Source: Pseudomonadota bacterium
GTDB taxonomy: Bacteria; Pseudomonadota; Gammaproteobacteria; Pseudomonadales; Azotimanducaceae
Assembly: GCA_027622495.1 (NCBI GenBank)
Contig: JAQBYL010000164.1
Location: 1 to 8,484 of the forward strand
DNA: 8,484 nt
Direction of reading: 5' to 3'
Shown here: positions 1 to 6,498 of the stretch, in pieces
How the letters are laid out: each line of letters begins with the position of its first letter
How positions within the stretch are numbered: position 1 is the first letter of the stretch
Made by a program: the position numbers and the translations under genes
The notes under the pieces: generated by a model
What the model saw: the letters and a program-made list of their open reading frames with translations, nothing else
Told to the model about the DNA's origin: nothing
Databases searched by the model: none

Positions 1-221
1 GCGGCCGGTGCGCCTGCGCTCAGGTCGGCGCCTGAACAGAACCCCCGGCCGGAACCGGTGATGATCACCGCACGAACCTGATCATCATCTCTGACTTCAA
101 GCAGTGCTTGTGTGAGCGCATCGCGCAGATCGGCAGACAGCGCGTTCAGCTTGTCGGGTCGATTCAAGGTGATGATTGCGCTGTGATCCTGGCGATCCAG
201 CATCAGTACGGCGTCTGACAT
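1..221 (-). CDS. Enoyl-CoA hydratase/isomerase (crotonase) family protein, N-terminal part, cut by window edge
   Basis: The first 73 codons of a crotonase-superfamily protein are visible, beginning at an ATG (221-219) and open to the window edge. The residues RPDKLNALS (21-29) match the conserved N-terminal crotonase signature. GRGFCSGADL (58-67) is the oxyanion-hole loop that polarises the acyl-CoA thioester carbonyl in this superfamily. Members hydrate or isomerise enoyl-CoA thioesters in the cytoplasm, often in fatty-acid or aromatic side-chain degradation. A purine-rich AGGGGT lies a few bases upstream of the ATG. The gene follows the LLM oxidoreductase on the same strand after 54 nt, so the two are probably co-transcribed. 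The catalytic acidic residues of the second half lie outside the window, so hydratase, isomerase and hydrolase members cannot be told apart. Family assignment is firm; substrate is unknown. Confidence 0.88.
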   Translation of the reverse strand, partial: MSDAVLMLDRQDHSAIITLNRPDKLNALSADLRDALTQALLEVRDDDQVRAVIITGSGRGFCSGADLSAGAPA

Positions 222-275
222 TCGGGCTACCCCTGCTTGATATTGACTCACCGCAATGTGTTGAAAAACAGGCTG

Positions 276-1190
276 CTAGTCAAATGCGGAAAACACCACT
301 TCGTCGAGTTCGGTGTAAATCTCCGGCCGCTGCGGACGAATCTGCGGGGTGAACTCGCTGATCCCGACATCAAGAAAATCGCCAATCCGGTCGATCACAT
401 ATTGCGGGGAGCCGATCATTGACCAGGCATTATCGCCGCGCAGTTTTTTCGCTCTGGCTTCGTCCCGCTCAATACGGATAGGCACGTGAACAGTTTTCGT
501 GATCTCAGAGGGATCCCGCCCAACAGCCTCACAATGGCGCTCAAGAACCTCTGACAGGTGCCGGATGCGTTCAGGAGACGCGATCACATTCATGATGTCA
601 CCGTACATGGCGAGGGTTTTCAGCGTGCGTTTTTCACCTGTTCCACCCACCATGATGGGTATTGGCGAACCACCGCCCCCCTTCGGTGCAAACGCGGCCT
701 GCTTCAGGGTGTAGTACCTGCCGTTGAAGTCGATTCTTTCATCGGCAGCAGAATGGAACAACGCCCGGCATAGAGCACAGGCCTCTTCCAGCCGATCGGA
801 GCGTTCGCGTAAAGAAGGAAAGTCCCAACCGTAGGCTTCGTGCTCACGGATGTTCCAACCAGCACCAATACCCAGCATCACCCGTCCGCCAGACACCACA
901 TCGATGGTGGCGGCCATTTTCGCCAGCAGCGCAGGATTCCGGTAAGTATTGCCAGACACCAGGATACCGAGCTTAAGCCTGCTTGTGACCGCAGCGACAC
1001 TCGCAAGCAGCGCCCAGCCTTCCAGCGTGTCGTGCAGTTCGTGATCTTTGATCTCGGCCGTTGCGTGCCACGGGGGGATGAAATGATCATAGGCATACAC
1101 GCTGGTCCAGCGACCCGCCTCCATGACCTCGAGAACCGCTTTGATCTGCTCCCACGTGGCCTGTTCGTTGACCAGTTGCGATCCGAACAT
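276..1190 (-). CDS. LLM class flavin/F420-dependent oxidoreductase
   Basis: This 304-residue protein belongs to the luciferase-like monooxygenase superfamily, a TIM-barrel fold using FMN or coenzyme F420. Typical features are the AYDHF stretch (33-37) after strand 2, the NPALLAKMAATIDVVSGGR block (85-103) leading into LGIGAGW (106-112), and the phosphate-binding-type VGGTGEKRTL (181-190) near the C-terminal third. Length matches the family. The ATG at 1190 was chosen because a strong Shine-Dalgarno (complement of 1196-1203) precedes it by 5 nt. The frame stays open a further 134 codons upstream, but that runs across the divergent intergenic region into the opposite-strand monooxygenase and lacks family similarity. 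The sequence resembles members annotated as F420-dependent. F420 is not universal in Pseudomonadota, so the cofactor is unsettled. A crotonase gene follows, suggesting work on a CoA-linked or side-chain substrate, but the reaction is unknown. Confidence 0.9.
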   Translation of the reverse strand: MFGSQLVNEQATWEQIKAVLEVMEAGRWTSVYAYDHFIPPWHATAEIKDHELHDTLEGWALLASVAAVTSRLKLGILVSGNTYRNPALLAKMAATIDVVSGGRVMLGIGAGWNIREHEAYGWDFPSLRERSDRLEEACALCRALFHSAADERIDFNGRYYTLKQAAFAPKGGGGSPIPIMVGGTGEKRTLKTLAMYGDIMNVIASPERIRHLSEVLERHCEAVGRDPSEITKTVHVPIRIERDEARAKKLRGDNAWSMIGSPQYVIDRIGDFLDVGISEFTPQIRPQRPEIYTELDEVVFSAFD

Positions 1191-1195
1191 GCTTA

Positions 1196-1203
1196 CTCCT
1201 CCC
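1196..1203 (-). promoter_or_regulatory. Strong Shine-Dalgarno site deciding the LLM oxidoreductase start
   Basis: On the minus strand these bases read GGGAGGAG, close to the ideal anti-16S complement, 5 nt before the ATG at 1190. It fixes the start of the 304-residue protein and argues against upstream extension of the open frame. Confidence 0.8.
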
Positions 1204-1338
1204 GTTAAAGACAGGTTGAATTCAGATTTCGATAATGCGGGCTGCGGCTGAAACAGGCAATCCTGGCGAATCGAGCAGGTAAAATCCCCTATTACCCTCA
1301 ACGTGGTTAAATAAGCAGGCTTTAGACCTGACCTTTTT

Positions 1339-1342
1339 GGAG
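1339..1342 (+). promoter_or_regulatory. Shine-Dalgarno site supporting the GTG start of the BVMO
   Basis: GGAG lies 7 nt before a GTG codon at 1350. The first in-frame ATG falls after the FAD-binding glycine motif, so the GTG is needed to include the complete nucleotide-binding fold. Confidence 0.7.
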
Positions 1343-1349
1343 ACCTATC

Positions 1350-2993
1350 GTGAGCAGTGCTGAAACGTCGAACCATGAAGTCGTGATCATCGGCGCGGGG
1401 GTCTGCGGCATCTACATGCTGCACCGGATGCTGGATCTTGGTGTGGATGTGACCGTGATCGAAGCAGGCGATGGACCCGGTGGCACCTGGTACTGGAACC
1501 GCTACCCGGGGGCACGCTTCGACAGCGAATCCTATACTTACGGTTATTCGTTCAACAAAGAAATTCTTAAGGAATGGAGTTGGAGCGAGCACTTTGCCGG
1601 CCAGCCCGAGACGTTGCGCTACTTAAACTACGTAACCGACAAACTGGATCTGCGCAAGCACATGCAGTTCGGCATCCGGGTCGACGCGGCTCAATTCGAT
1701 GAAGCAACCAATCTGTGGAACGTCTCACTAAGCGATGGACGAACCCTCACTACCCGCATCCTGGTCACGGCGATCGGTATGCTATCGGCCGCAACCATGC
1801 CGCGTATCAAGGGGGTGGAGGCTTTCAAAGGGCAGTCTTTTCACACCTACTACTGGCCCCAGCAACCCGTGGATCTGGCTGGAAAGCGCATTGCGGTGAT
1901 CGGTACCGGTGCAACTGGTGTCCAGGTGATCGCGGATATCGCCGATAAAGCCGGTGATCTGCACGTGTTTCAGCGGCGACCAAACTGGTGTGCGCCACTG
2001 AACAACGGTCCCATCGATGATGCCGCCCAGGCCGAAATCAAAGCCTCGTTCGACGCCATCTTTGAACAGTGCAGCAAGACACCGGGCAGCTTTCTGCACG
2101 GTCCGGACAGACGCAATCTGAACGAAGTGCCTCGCGAGGAGCGGCTGGCGTTCTGGGAAAAGTTGTACGCCTCCCGCGGGTTCGGTGTGTGGCTGGGGAA
2201 CTACCGCGATGTTCTGGTGGACCCTGACGCCAACGCCGAGTATTCGGCCTTTATTGCAGACAAAATCCGTTCCCGGGTTAAAGATCCGGCGGTGGCAGAA
2301 AAGCTCATCCCGAAAGACCACGGCTTCGGTACCCGGCGTGTGCCGTTAGAGACCCGTTACTACGAAGCCTACAACCGGCCCAATGTCCACCTGGTGGACG
2401 TGAATGACAGTCCCATCGAGTGCATCACCAGCACCGGGGTCAGAACCACGCAGAAGGAATACGATTTCGATCTGATCATCTACGCCACCGGTTTCGACGC
2501 CATCACCGGCGCTTTTGATCGAATTGATTTTACCGGTCGCAATGGTGCGAAGCTCGCTGACAAGTGGCGCGACGGACCGATCACCTATCTTGGTCTGCAG
2601 ACAGCCGGCTTCCCTAACCTGTTCACCCTTGCTGGCCCACAGGGAGCCAGCGTTTCATCTAACTTTCCACCCGGCATCGAGGCGTCTGTGAACTGGGCCA
2701 CCGATCTGATCCGCTACCTGCGCGAAAACAATATCGCCCGTGTGGAACCCAGCATCGAAGCCGAAGAGCAGTGGATAGAGGAAATCAAAGCCTCCTACGA
2801 CGGCATGCTTCTGACCCAGACTAAATCCTGGTTCACTGGTTATAACTCCAACGTCGACGGCCACGACAAACTGCGTTACATGATCTACCTCGGGGGTGCG
2901 CCGAAGTATCGTGAACGTCTGACACGGATCGCACAGACCGGCTACCCTGGTTTCGAACTAAGTGGATCCACCTCGAAACGACGGGCTCGGTAA
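1350..2993 (+). CDS. Type I Baeyer-Villiger monooxygenase (FAD/NADPH, cyclohexanone/phenylacetone monooxygenase family)
   Basis: This 547-residue flavoprotein monooxygenase uses FAD, NADPH and O2 to insert oxygen next to a ketone carbonyl, giving an ester or lactone. It has the full type I BVMO pattern: an N-terminal Rossmann GAGVCG (15-20) for FAD; the motif GGTWYWNRYPGARFD (44-58), with D58 at the position of the catalytic Asp; the diagnostic BVMO fingerprint FKGQSFHTYYWP (159-170); and a second Rossmann GTGATG (185-190) for NADPH. GTRRVPLETRYYEAYNR (327-343) follows, where R330 sits at the conserved Arg that stabilises the peroxyflavin, then the ATGFD motif (379-383). Length is normal for the family. 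Translation starts at GTG. It is the first gene of a tight plus-strand operon with an Ntn hydrolase and a P450; a hydrolase next door is common for BVMOs because the ester product needs cleaving. Substrate is not predictable: aryl, cyclic and linear ketones are all possible. Confidence 0.93.
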   Translation: MSSAETSNHEVVIIGAGVCGIYMLHRMLDLGVDVTVIEAGDGPGGTWYWNRYPGARFDSESYTYGYSFNKEILKEWSWSEHFAGQPETLRYLNYVTDKLDLRKHMQFGIRVDAAQFDEATNLWNVSLSDGRTLTTRILVTAIGMLSAATMPRIKGVEAFKGQSFHTYYWPQQPVDLAGKRIAVIGTGATGVQVIADIADKAGDLHVFQRRPNWCAPLNNGPIDDAAQAEIKASFDAIFEQCSKTPGSFLHGPDRRNLNEVPREERLAFWEKLYASRGFGVWLGNYRDVLVDPDANAEYSAFIADKIRSRVKDPAVAEKLIPKDHGFGTRRVPLETRYYEAYNRPNVHLVDVNDSPIECITSTGVRTTQKEYDFDLIIYATGFDAITGAFDRIDFTGRNGAKLADKWRDGPITYLGLQTAGFPNLFTLAGPQGASVSSNFPPGIEASVNWATDLIRYLRENNIARVEPSIEAEEQWIEEIKASYDGMLLTQTKSWFTGYNSNVDGHDKLRYMIYLGGAPKYRERLTRIAQTGYPGFELSGSTSKRRAR

Positions 2994-2999
2994 AGCACC

Positions 3000-5270
3000 A
3001 TGACCTCGACCACAATCAAGCTGCCTGGTGCGCAGGCACCCATCGACGTGCTGTGGGACGAAACAGGTATCGCCCACGTTTTTGCTGACAATCAGGCAGA
3101 CGCCTACCGCGGGATGGGCTTTGCTGCAGGCAGTGAACGTCTGTGGCAGATTCATCTGAGTACCGCCTATGCGAACGGCGAAGCAGCCGCGCTTCTGGGT
3201 GAACGGTTTGCTGCCCAGGATGCACTTCAGCGAGCCTGCAACGTTCACCGCTGTGGCAAAAGCCTGCCAGAAAGCCAAGGCGACTGGATTGTGGATGCCT
3301 ATCTGGAGGGTCTCAACGGCTACATCAGAAGCCTCGACGAAGTTCCCCCCGAGTTTGTTCACGCAGGCACGCTGCCGCGACTCTTCACGCGGCAGGATGT
3401 GGCCGCGCGCTATCGCTTCACCTCCTGGTTCCAGCACAAGAGCTGGACCGAGAAGATGCTGCTCGGTCGCCTGATGGCAACCCATGGTGTGGACTGGTTC
3501 CGCAACCATGTCCTGCATTTTTCGGCAATGGATGAGACGTTGATCGACCAGCTGGCTGTGCCATTGCGCAGCCTTTCAACCGCGGTACTGCCCCTGGCCT
3601 ACCCTGATGTCGATGCAACACTCCTCTCCGGAAGCAACAACTGGGCAGTGAGGGGTGCATTGTCAGCTTCCGGCAAACCAATCCTCGCAACCGACCCACA
3701 CCAGCCACATACGATCCCCAATACGTTCTTCTATGTTCACCTGCATGCGGGCGAGTGGGATGCATTCGGTGCTGCGTTTCCCGGTGTACCTTATTTCATG
3801 ATGGGCTATACCCGCGATATCGCCTGGGGTCTGACCACCGGTTTTGTGGATTGCTATGACGTGTACGTCGAGCAGATCAGAAACGATCAATATCTCTCGG
3901 CCACCGGGTGGCAACCGCTTGCTCATCACACCGAACACATTGAGATCAAAGGTAGCACAAGCCTGGATGTGGATATCGTCCGCACACCACATGGGCCGCT
4001 GCTGGAATCACTAACCAATCAGCTAGGTCTGTCTGTCGATGTGCCAGGGGAATACCAATCTGCCCTGCACTGGACGTTGACAGACATCCCAACCTCTGCG
4101 GGTGCGCTGGCGCAGCTGCCCCTTGCCACCAGCGCTGAAGAGTTCGGTCACAAACTTTTCGAACAGGACGTGTGTCCGCTTGTGAACAACATCATCTGTG
4201 TGGATCGCCACAATGGTCTACGCCGATTCATTGCCACAACCCTGCCTGCCCGAACGGGGGTTACCGGCAGTGTACCGTTGCCGGGATGGGAGGCGGACTA
4301 CGACTTTCCGATCTCAACCGAAGCTGACCTGACGGTTGAAATCGATCCTGAGTTTTCGCTGACCGCCAACAACGACACCATGCAGGATCGCGGGCGCTAC
4401 CCCATCCACAATTTCCCCGCCAGCAGCGCACGGGCAGACCGGATCCGCGAAATCCTCACATCGAGCAGCTCCTTTACGGTCGACGACTTCAAGCGCGCAC
4501 AACTGGATCACCTGGATCTGCGGGCAAGAGCGCTGCTGCCGGATCTGCTGCAGGTGCTGGCTGAAAGCTCTGATCCAGATCTGCAGTTGGCAGTGGATCT
4601 GCTGCGCGGCTGGGATTTTACTGCTGGTGCCAATGCCGCAGCCGCCTGTCTTTACTACCCGTTTCTCGACCGGGTCTGGCACCGAAAGTTCATGGTTGAG
4701 GTGCTCAAAGATCCCTTACTGCGCGCCATACCCGTCGGAGCACCGGGCCTGAATCGCTTTGATATCGCTGATTTTCTAACCCCCGGCAGTCCGTGGCTGC
4801 AACATCGTGACCTGCTTGTTCAGACCATTGTTGCCACCCTGAAACAGGTGGTCATCGATGTGCGATCTACCCTGGGTGATGATCCCGCCACCTGGGCTTG
4901 GGGTGATCTGCATCAGATCTCGCTTGCCCACCGACTGGTTAAACACCCGACCTGGCAGCATATGCGAGTGGCGGCGCAACCCATCGGAGGTAGCCCGACC
5001 ACCCTCAACATGGCCGTGCACCGTGGATCCAGCGCTGGTGAACGAGTCAAATGTGATGTCTACCATGGCCCGGCGTTTCGTCTCATCGTCGATCTGGCAG
5101 ATCCTGATTCAGCCCAACTCGTGATCGCCGGAGGCAACGGCGGTCGACCCGACAGTCCGTTCGCCACCAATCAGTTCGATGCCTGGAAAGAAGGCGCCTG
5201 TTTCACCGTGAACCTGCGTCGCGATAGACTCAGCATCACGCACGAGCAACAGCTGAGGCCGCACGAATGA
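3000..5270 (+). CDS. Penicillin acylase family (S45) N-terminal-nucleophile hydrolase
   Basis: This 756-residue protein is of the penicillin amidase family. These enzymes are made as one chain that cleaves itself so that a serine becomes the new N-terminus and nucleophile of the beta subunit; they hydrolyse amides (penicillins, N-acyl-homoserine lactones) and sometimes esters. The N-terminal block (D20 to Q50, with GIAHVFADNQADAY and ERLWQ) is the usual alpha-subunit signature. The cleavage site is GSNNWAV (211-217), with S212 the predicted nucleophile, giving a ~211-residue alpha part and a 545-residue beta part. TDPHQPH (231-237) and GYTRDIAWG (269-277) are typical beta-chain motifs, and TANND (455-459) holds the likely oxyanion-hole Asn. 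No signal peptide is visible, unlike the many periplasmic members, so it probably acts in the cytoplasm. It starts 6 nt after the BVMO stop with only a weak ribosome site and overlaps the P450 by 4 nt, so it is likely translationally coupled to both. Substrate is unknown. Confidence 0.9.
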   Translation: MTSTTIKLPGAQAPIDVLWDETGIAHVFADNQADAYRGMGFAAGSERLWQIHLSTAYANGEAAALLGERFAAQDALQRACNVHRCGKSLPESQGDWIVDAYLEGLNGYIRSLDEVPPEFVHAGTLPRLFTRQDVAARYRFTSWFQHKSWTEKMLLGRLMATHGVDWFRNHVLHFSAMDETLIDQLAVPLRSLSTAVLPLAYPDVDATLLSGSNNWAVRGALSASGKPILATDPHQPHTIPNTFFYVHLHAGEWDAFGAAFPGVPYFMMGYTRDIAWGLTTGFVDCYDVYVEQIRNDQYLSATGWQPLAHHTEHIEIKGSTSLDVDIVRTPHGPLLESLTNQLGLSVDVPGEYQSALHWTLTDIPTSAGALAQLPLATSAEEFGHKLFEQDVCPLVNNIICVDRHNGLRRFIATTLPARTGVTGSVPLPGWEADYDFPISTEADLTVEIDPEFSLTANNDTMQDRGRYPIHNFPASSARADRIREILTSSSSFTVDDFKRAQLDHLDLRARALLPDLLQVLAESSDPDLQLAVDLLRGWDFTAGANAAAACLYYPFLDRVWHRKFMVEVLKDPLLRAIPVGAPGLNRFDIADFLTPGSPWLQHRDLLVQTIVATLKQVVIDVRSTLGDDPATWAWGDLHQISLAHRLVKHPTWQHMRVAAQPIGGSPTTLNMAVHRGSSAGERVKCDVYHGPAFRLIVDLADPDSAQLVIAGGNGGRPDSPFATNQFDAWKEGACFTVNLRRDRLSITHEQQLRPHE

Positions 5271-6469
5271 CGAACTACCCTGCCCCCTACGCCGATGCAC
5301 CCTGTGCGGACATTGATCCTTATGAGCTTCGCCACCTGCTCGACGGGCATGAGTTCCACCAGATTCTAAAAAACCAGGCCCCGCTCGTCTGGTTAACCCA
5401 TTACGGGGTGTGGGCAACCGGTCGGCACCCCGAACTCACAGCGATCTTCAAAGATCATGCGACTTTCTGTTCCAGTCGCGGCGTTGGCCTGCAGGATTTC
5501 AAGAAAGAAAAACCCTGGCGCGCACCCAGCCTGATCCTCGAGGTGGACCCACCAGAACACACCGCCACCAGAAAAATACTATCCAGTGTGCTGTCGAACC
5601 AGGCCCTTGCCGGTTTGCGCCCTGCGTTTGAACTCGAGGCTGACCGGCTGGTCAGGCAACTGCTCGATCAAGGTGAAATTGATGGCATCAGCGATCTTGC
5701 GATCGCCTATCCCGGAACCGTGTTCCCTCAGGCGGTGGGTCTTACCGCAAGTGACAACACACCCCTGCTTGAATACGGCACGCTGGTTTTCAACATGCTG
5801 GGACCGGCAAACGAAATAAGTGCCGCCGCAGGCAGAAACGCCGCCACCGTGCTGCCCTGGATCGCCGACCAGTGCGCACGGCACAATCTCGCACCTGGCG
5901 GTCTGGGCAGGGCTATCTACGCATACGTGGACGCGGGCGAGATCACAGAAGAGGAAGCATCTCTGCTGGTTCGATCATTGCTCTCAGCCGGTCTCGACAC
6001 CACTGTGATTGCGCTGGGAAATGCTCTGCACAGTTTGGCGAAGAATCCGCAGCAGTGGCAGGCGCTGCGTGCCCACCCGGAGAAAGCACGCTCTGCATTC
6101 GAAGAGGTGCTGCGTTTTGAGTCCCCGATACACACTTTTTACCGGACTGCTGCGCGCGCGACGGAAGTCTCCGGTATCCGCATCGGCGAAGGCGACAAGA
6201 TACTGCTCAACATTCAATGCGCCAACCGTGACACACAACGGTGGCCGGACGCAGACACATTCGACATCTCGCGAAAGCCCGGCGGGCATGCAGCCTTCGG
6301 TGCGGGTATACACGCCTGTGTGGGTCGGCACCTGGCGACACTCGAAGCGGAGATTCTGCTCAAATCCATGGCCAGCATGATCGAGAAGATTGATCTCATC
6401 GGCGAACCGGTGCGCCAGCCGAACAACACACTGACTGGTTATAAAACGCTTCCGCTGCGATTAAGCTGA
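5267..6469 (+). CDS. Cytochrome P450, CYP199-like (para-substituted benzoate oxidising type)
   Basis: This 400-residue soluble bacterial P450 has the oxygen-activating I-helix AGLDTT (241-246), the EXXR pair E280/R283 in the K helix, and the heme loop FGAGIHACVG (344-353) with C351 as the thiolate ligand. Long stretches (NLAPGG, GEIT-EEA-LLVRSLLSAGLDTT, FEEVLRFESP, IGEGDKIL, ANRD, FNNTL-like end) recall CYP199A2/A4 of Rhodopseudomonas, which oxidise para-substituted benzoates such as 4-methoxybenzoate. From memory, CYP199A4 residues R92, S95, R243, S244, D251, T252 and C358 all have equivalents here at minus 7 (R85, S88, R236, S237, D244, T245, C351). F185 becomes L178. No transmembrane anchor is present. 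The ATG overlaps the acylase stop as ATGA, with GAGG 8 nt upstream. No ferredoxin or ferredoxin reductase is in the window, so electron partners must be encoded elsewhere. It is the last gene of the operon. P450 is certain; subfamily is likely; substrate is inferred. Confidence 0.93.
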   Translation: MTNYPAPYADAPCADIDPYELRHLLDGHEFHQILKNQAPLVWLTHYGVWATGRHPELTAIFKDHATFCSSRGVGLQDFKKEKPWRAPSLILEVDPPEHTATRKILSSVLSNQALAGLRPAFELEADRLVRQLLDQGEIDGISDLAIAYPGTVFPQAVGLTASDNTPLLEYGTLVFNMLGPANEISAAAGRNAATVLPWIADQCARHNLAPGGLGRAIYAYVDAGEITEEEASLLVRSLLSAGLDTTVIALGNALHSLAKNPQQWQALRAHPEKARSAFEEVLRFESPIHTFYRTAARATEVSGIRIGEGDKILLNIQCANRDTQRWPDADTFDISRKPGGHAAFGAGIHACVGRHLATLEAEILLKSMASMIEKIDLIGEPVRQPNNTLTGYKTLPLRLS

Positions 6470-6498
6470 GCGGTTCGACTACCTACAACAACCGTTCA
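6467..6498. terminator. Possible stem-loop between convergent genes
   Basis: TGAGCGGTT (6467-6475) can pair with AACCGTTCA (6490-6498), giving nine pairs including one G-U, around a 14-nt loop. The P450 stop codon lies in the left arm and the stop codon of the opposing dehydrogenase gene in the loop. There is no T-tract on either side, so this is not a classic intrinsic terminator. It may slow convergent transcription or be fortuitous. No other terminator was found in the 13-nt gap. Confidence 0.3.

Larger units (their letters stand above)
1191..1349. promoter_or_regulatory. Divergent intergenic region between the LLM and BVMO operons
   Basis: This 159-nt stretch separates the divergent LLM/crotonase and BVMO/acylase/P450 units, so it should hold both promoters and any shared operator. 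It is visibly more AT-rich than its flanks. No convincing sigma-70 -35/-10 pair with 16-18 nt spacing was found on either strand; GATAAT (1231-1236) and TTAAAT-like stretches around 1307-1312 are only -10-like. Short inverted repeats are present: GGTAA/TTACC with a 9-nt spacer (1278-1296), CAGG/CCTG with a 4-nt spacer (1254-1265), CAGG/CCTG with a 7-nt spacer (1316-1330), and the 8-nt palindrome TGAATTCA (1217-1224). Any could be an operator half-site pair, but arms this short also arise by chance. No regulator gene lies in the window. Confidence 0.5.

Noticed and set aside
237..422. Small plus-strand frame across the LLM/crotonase junction
   Set aside because: Most of it is antisense to the LLM C-terminus, and no ribosome site or domain is visible.
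1191..1592. Upstream extension of the LLM oxidoreductase frame by 134 codons
   Set aside because: It crosses the intergenic region and runs antisense to the BVMO N-terminus, shows no LLM-like sequence, and a strong ribosome site sits right before the ATG at 1190.
1782..2321. Antisense open frame within the BVMO gene (179 codons)
   Set aside because: It is a shadow of a strongly supported gene, with no recognisable domain and no ribosome site noted.
2958..3518. Antisense open frame across the BVMO-acylase junction (186 codons)
   Set aside because: It lies opposite two well-supported genes and has no family features.
3000..5270. Reading the acylase as a beta-lactam resistance gene
   Set aside because: Family membership does not imply antibiotic substrates; the catabolic operon and lack of export signal argue against it.
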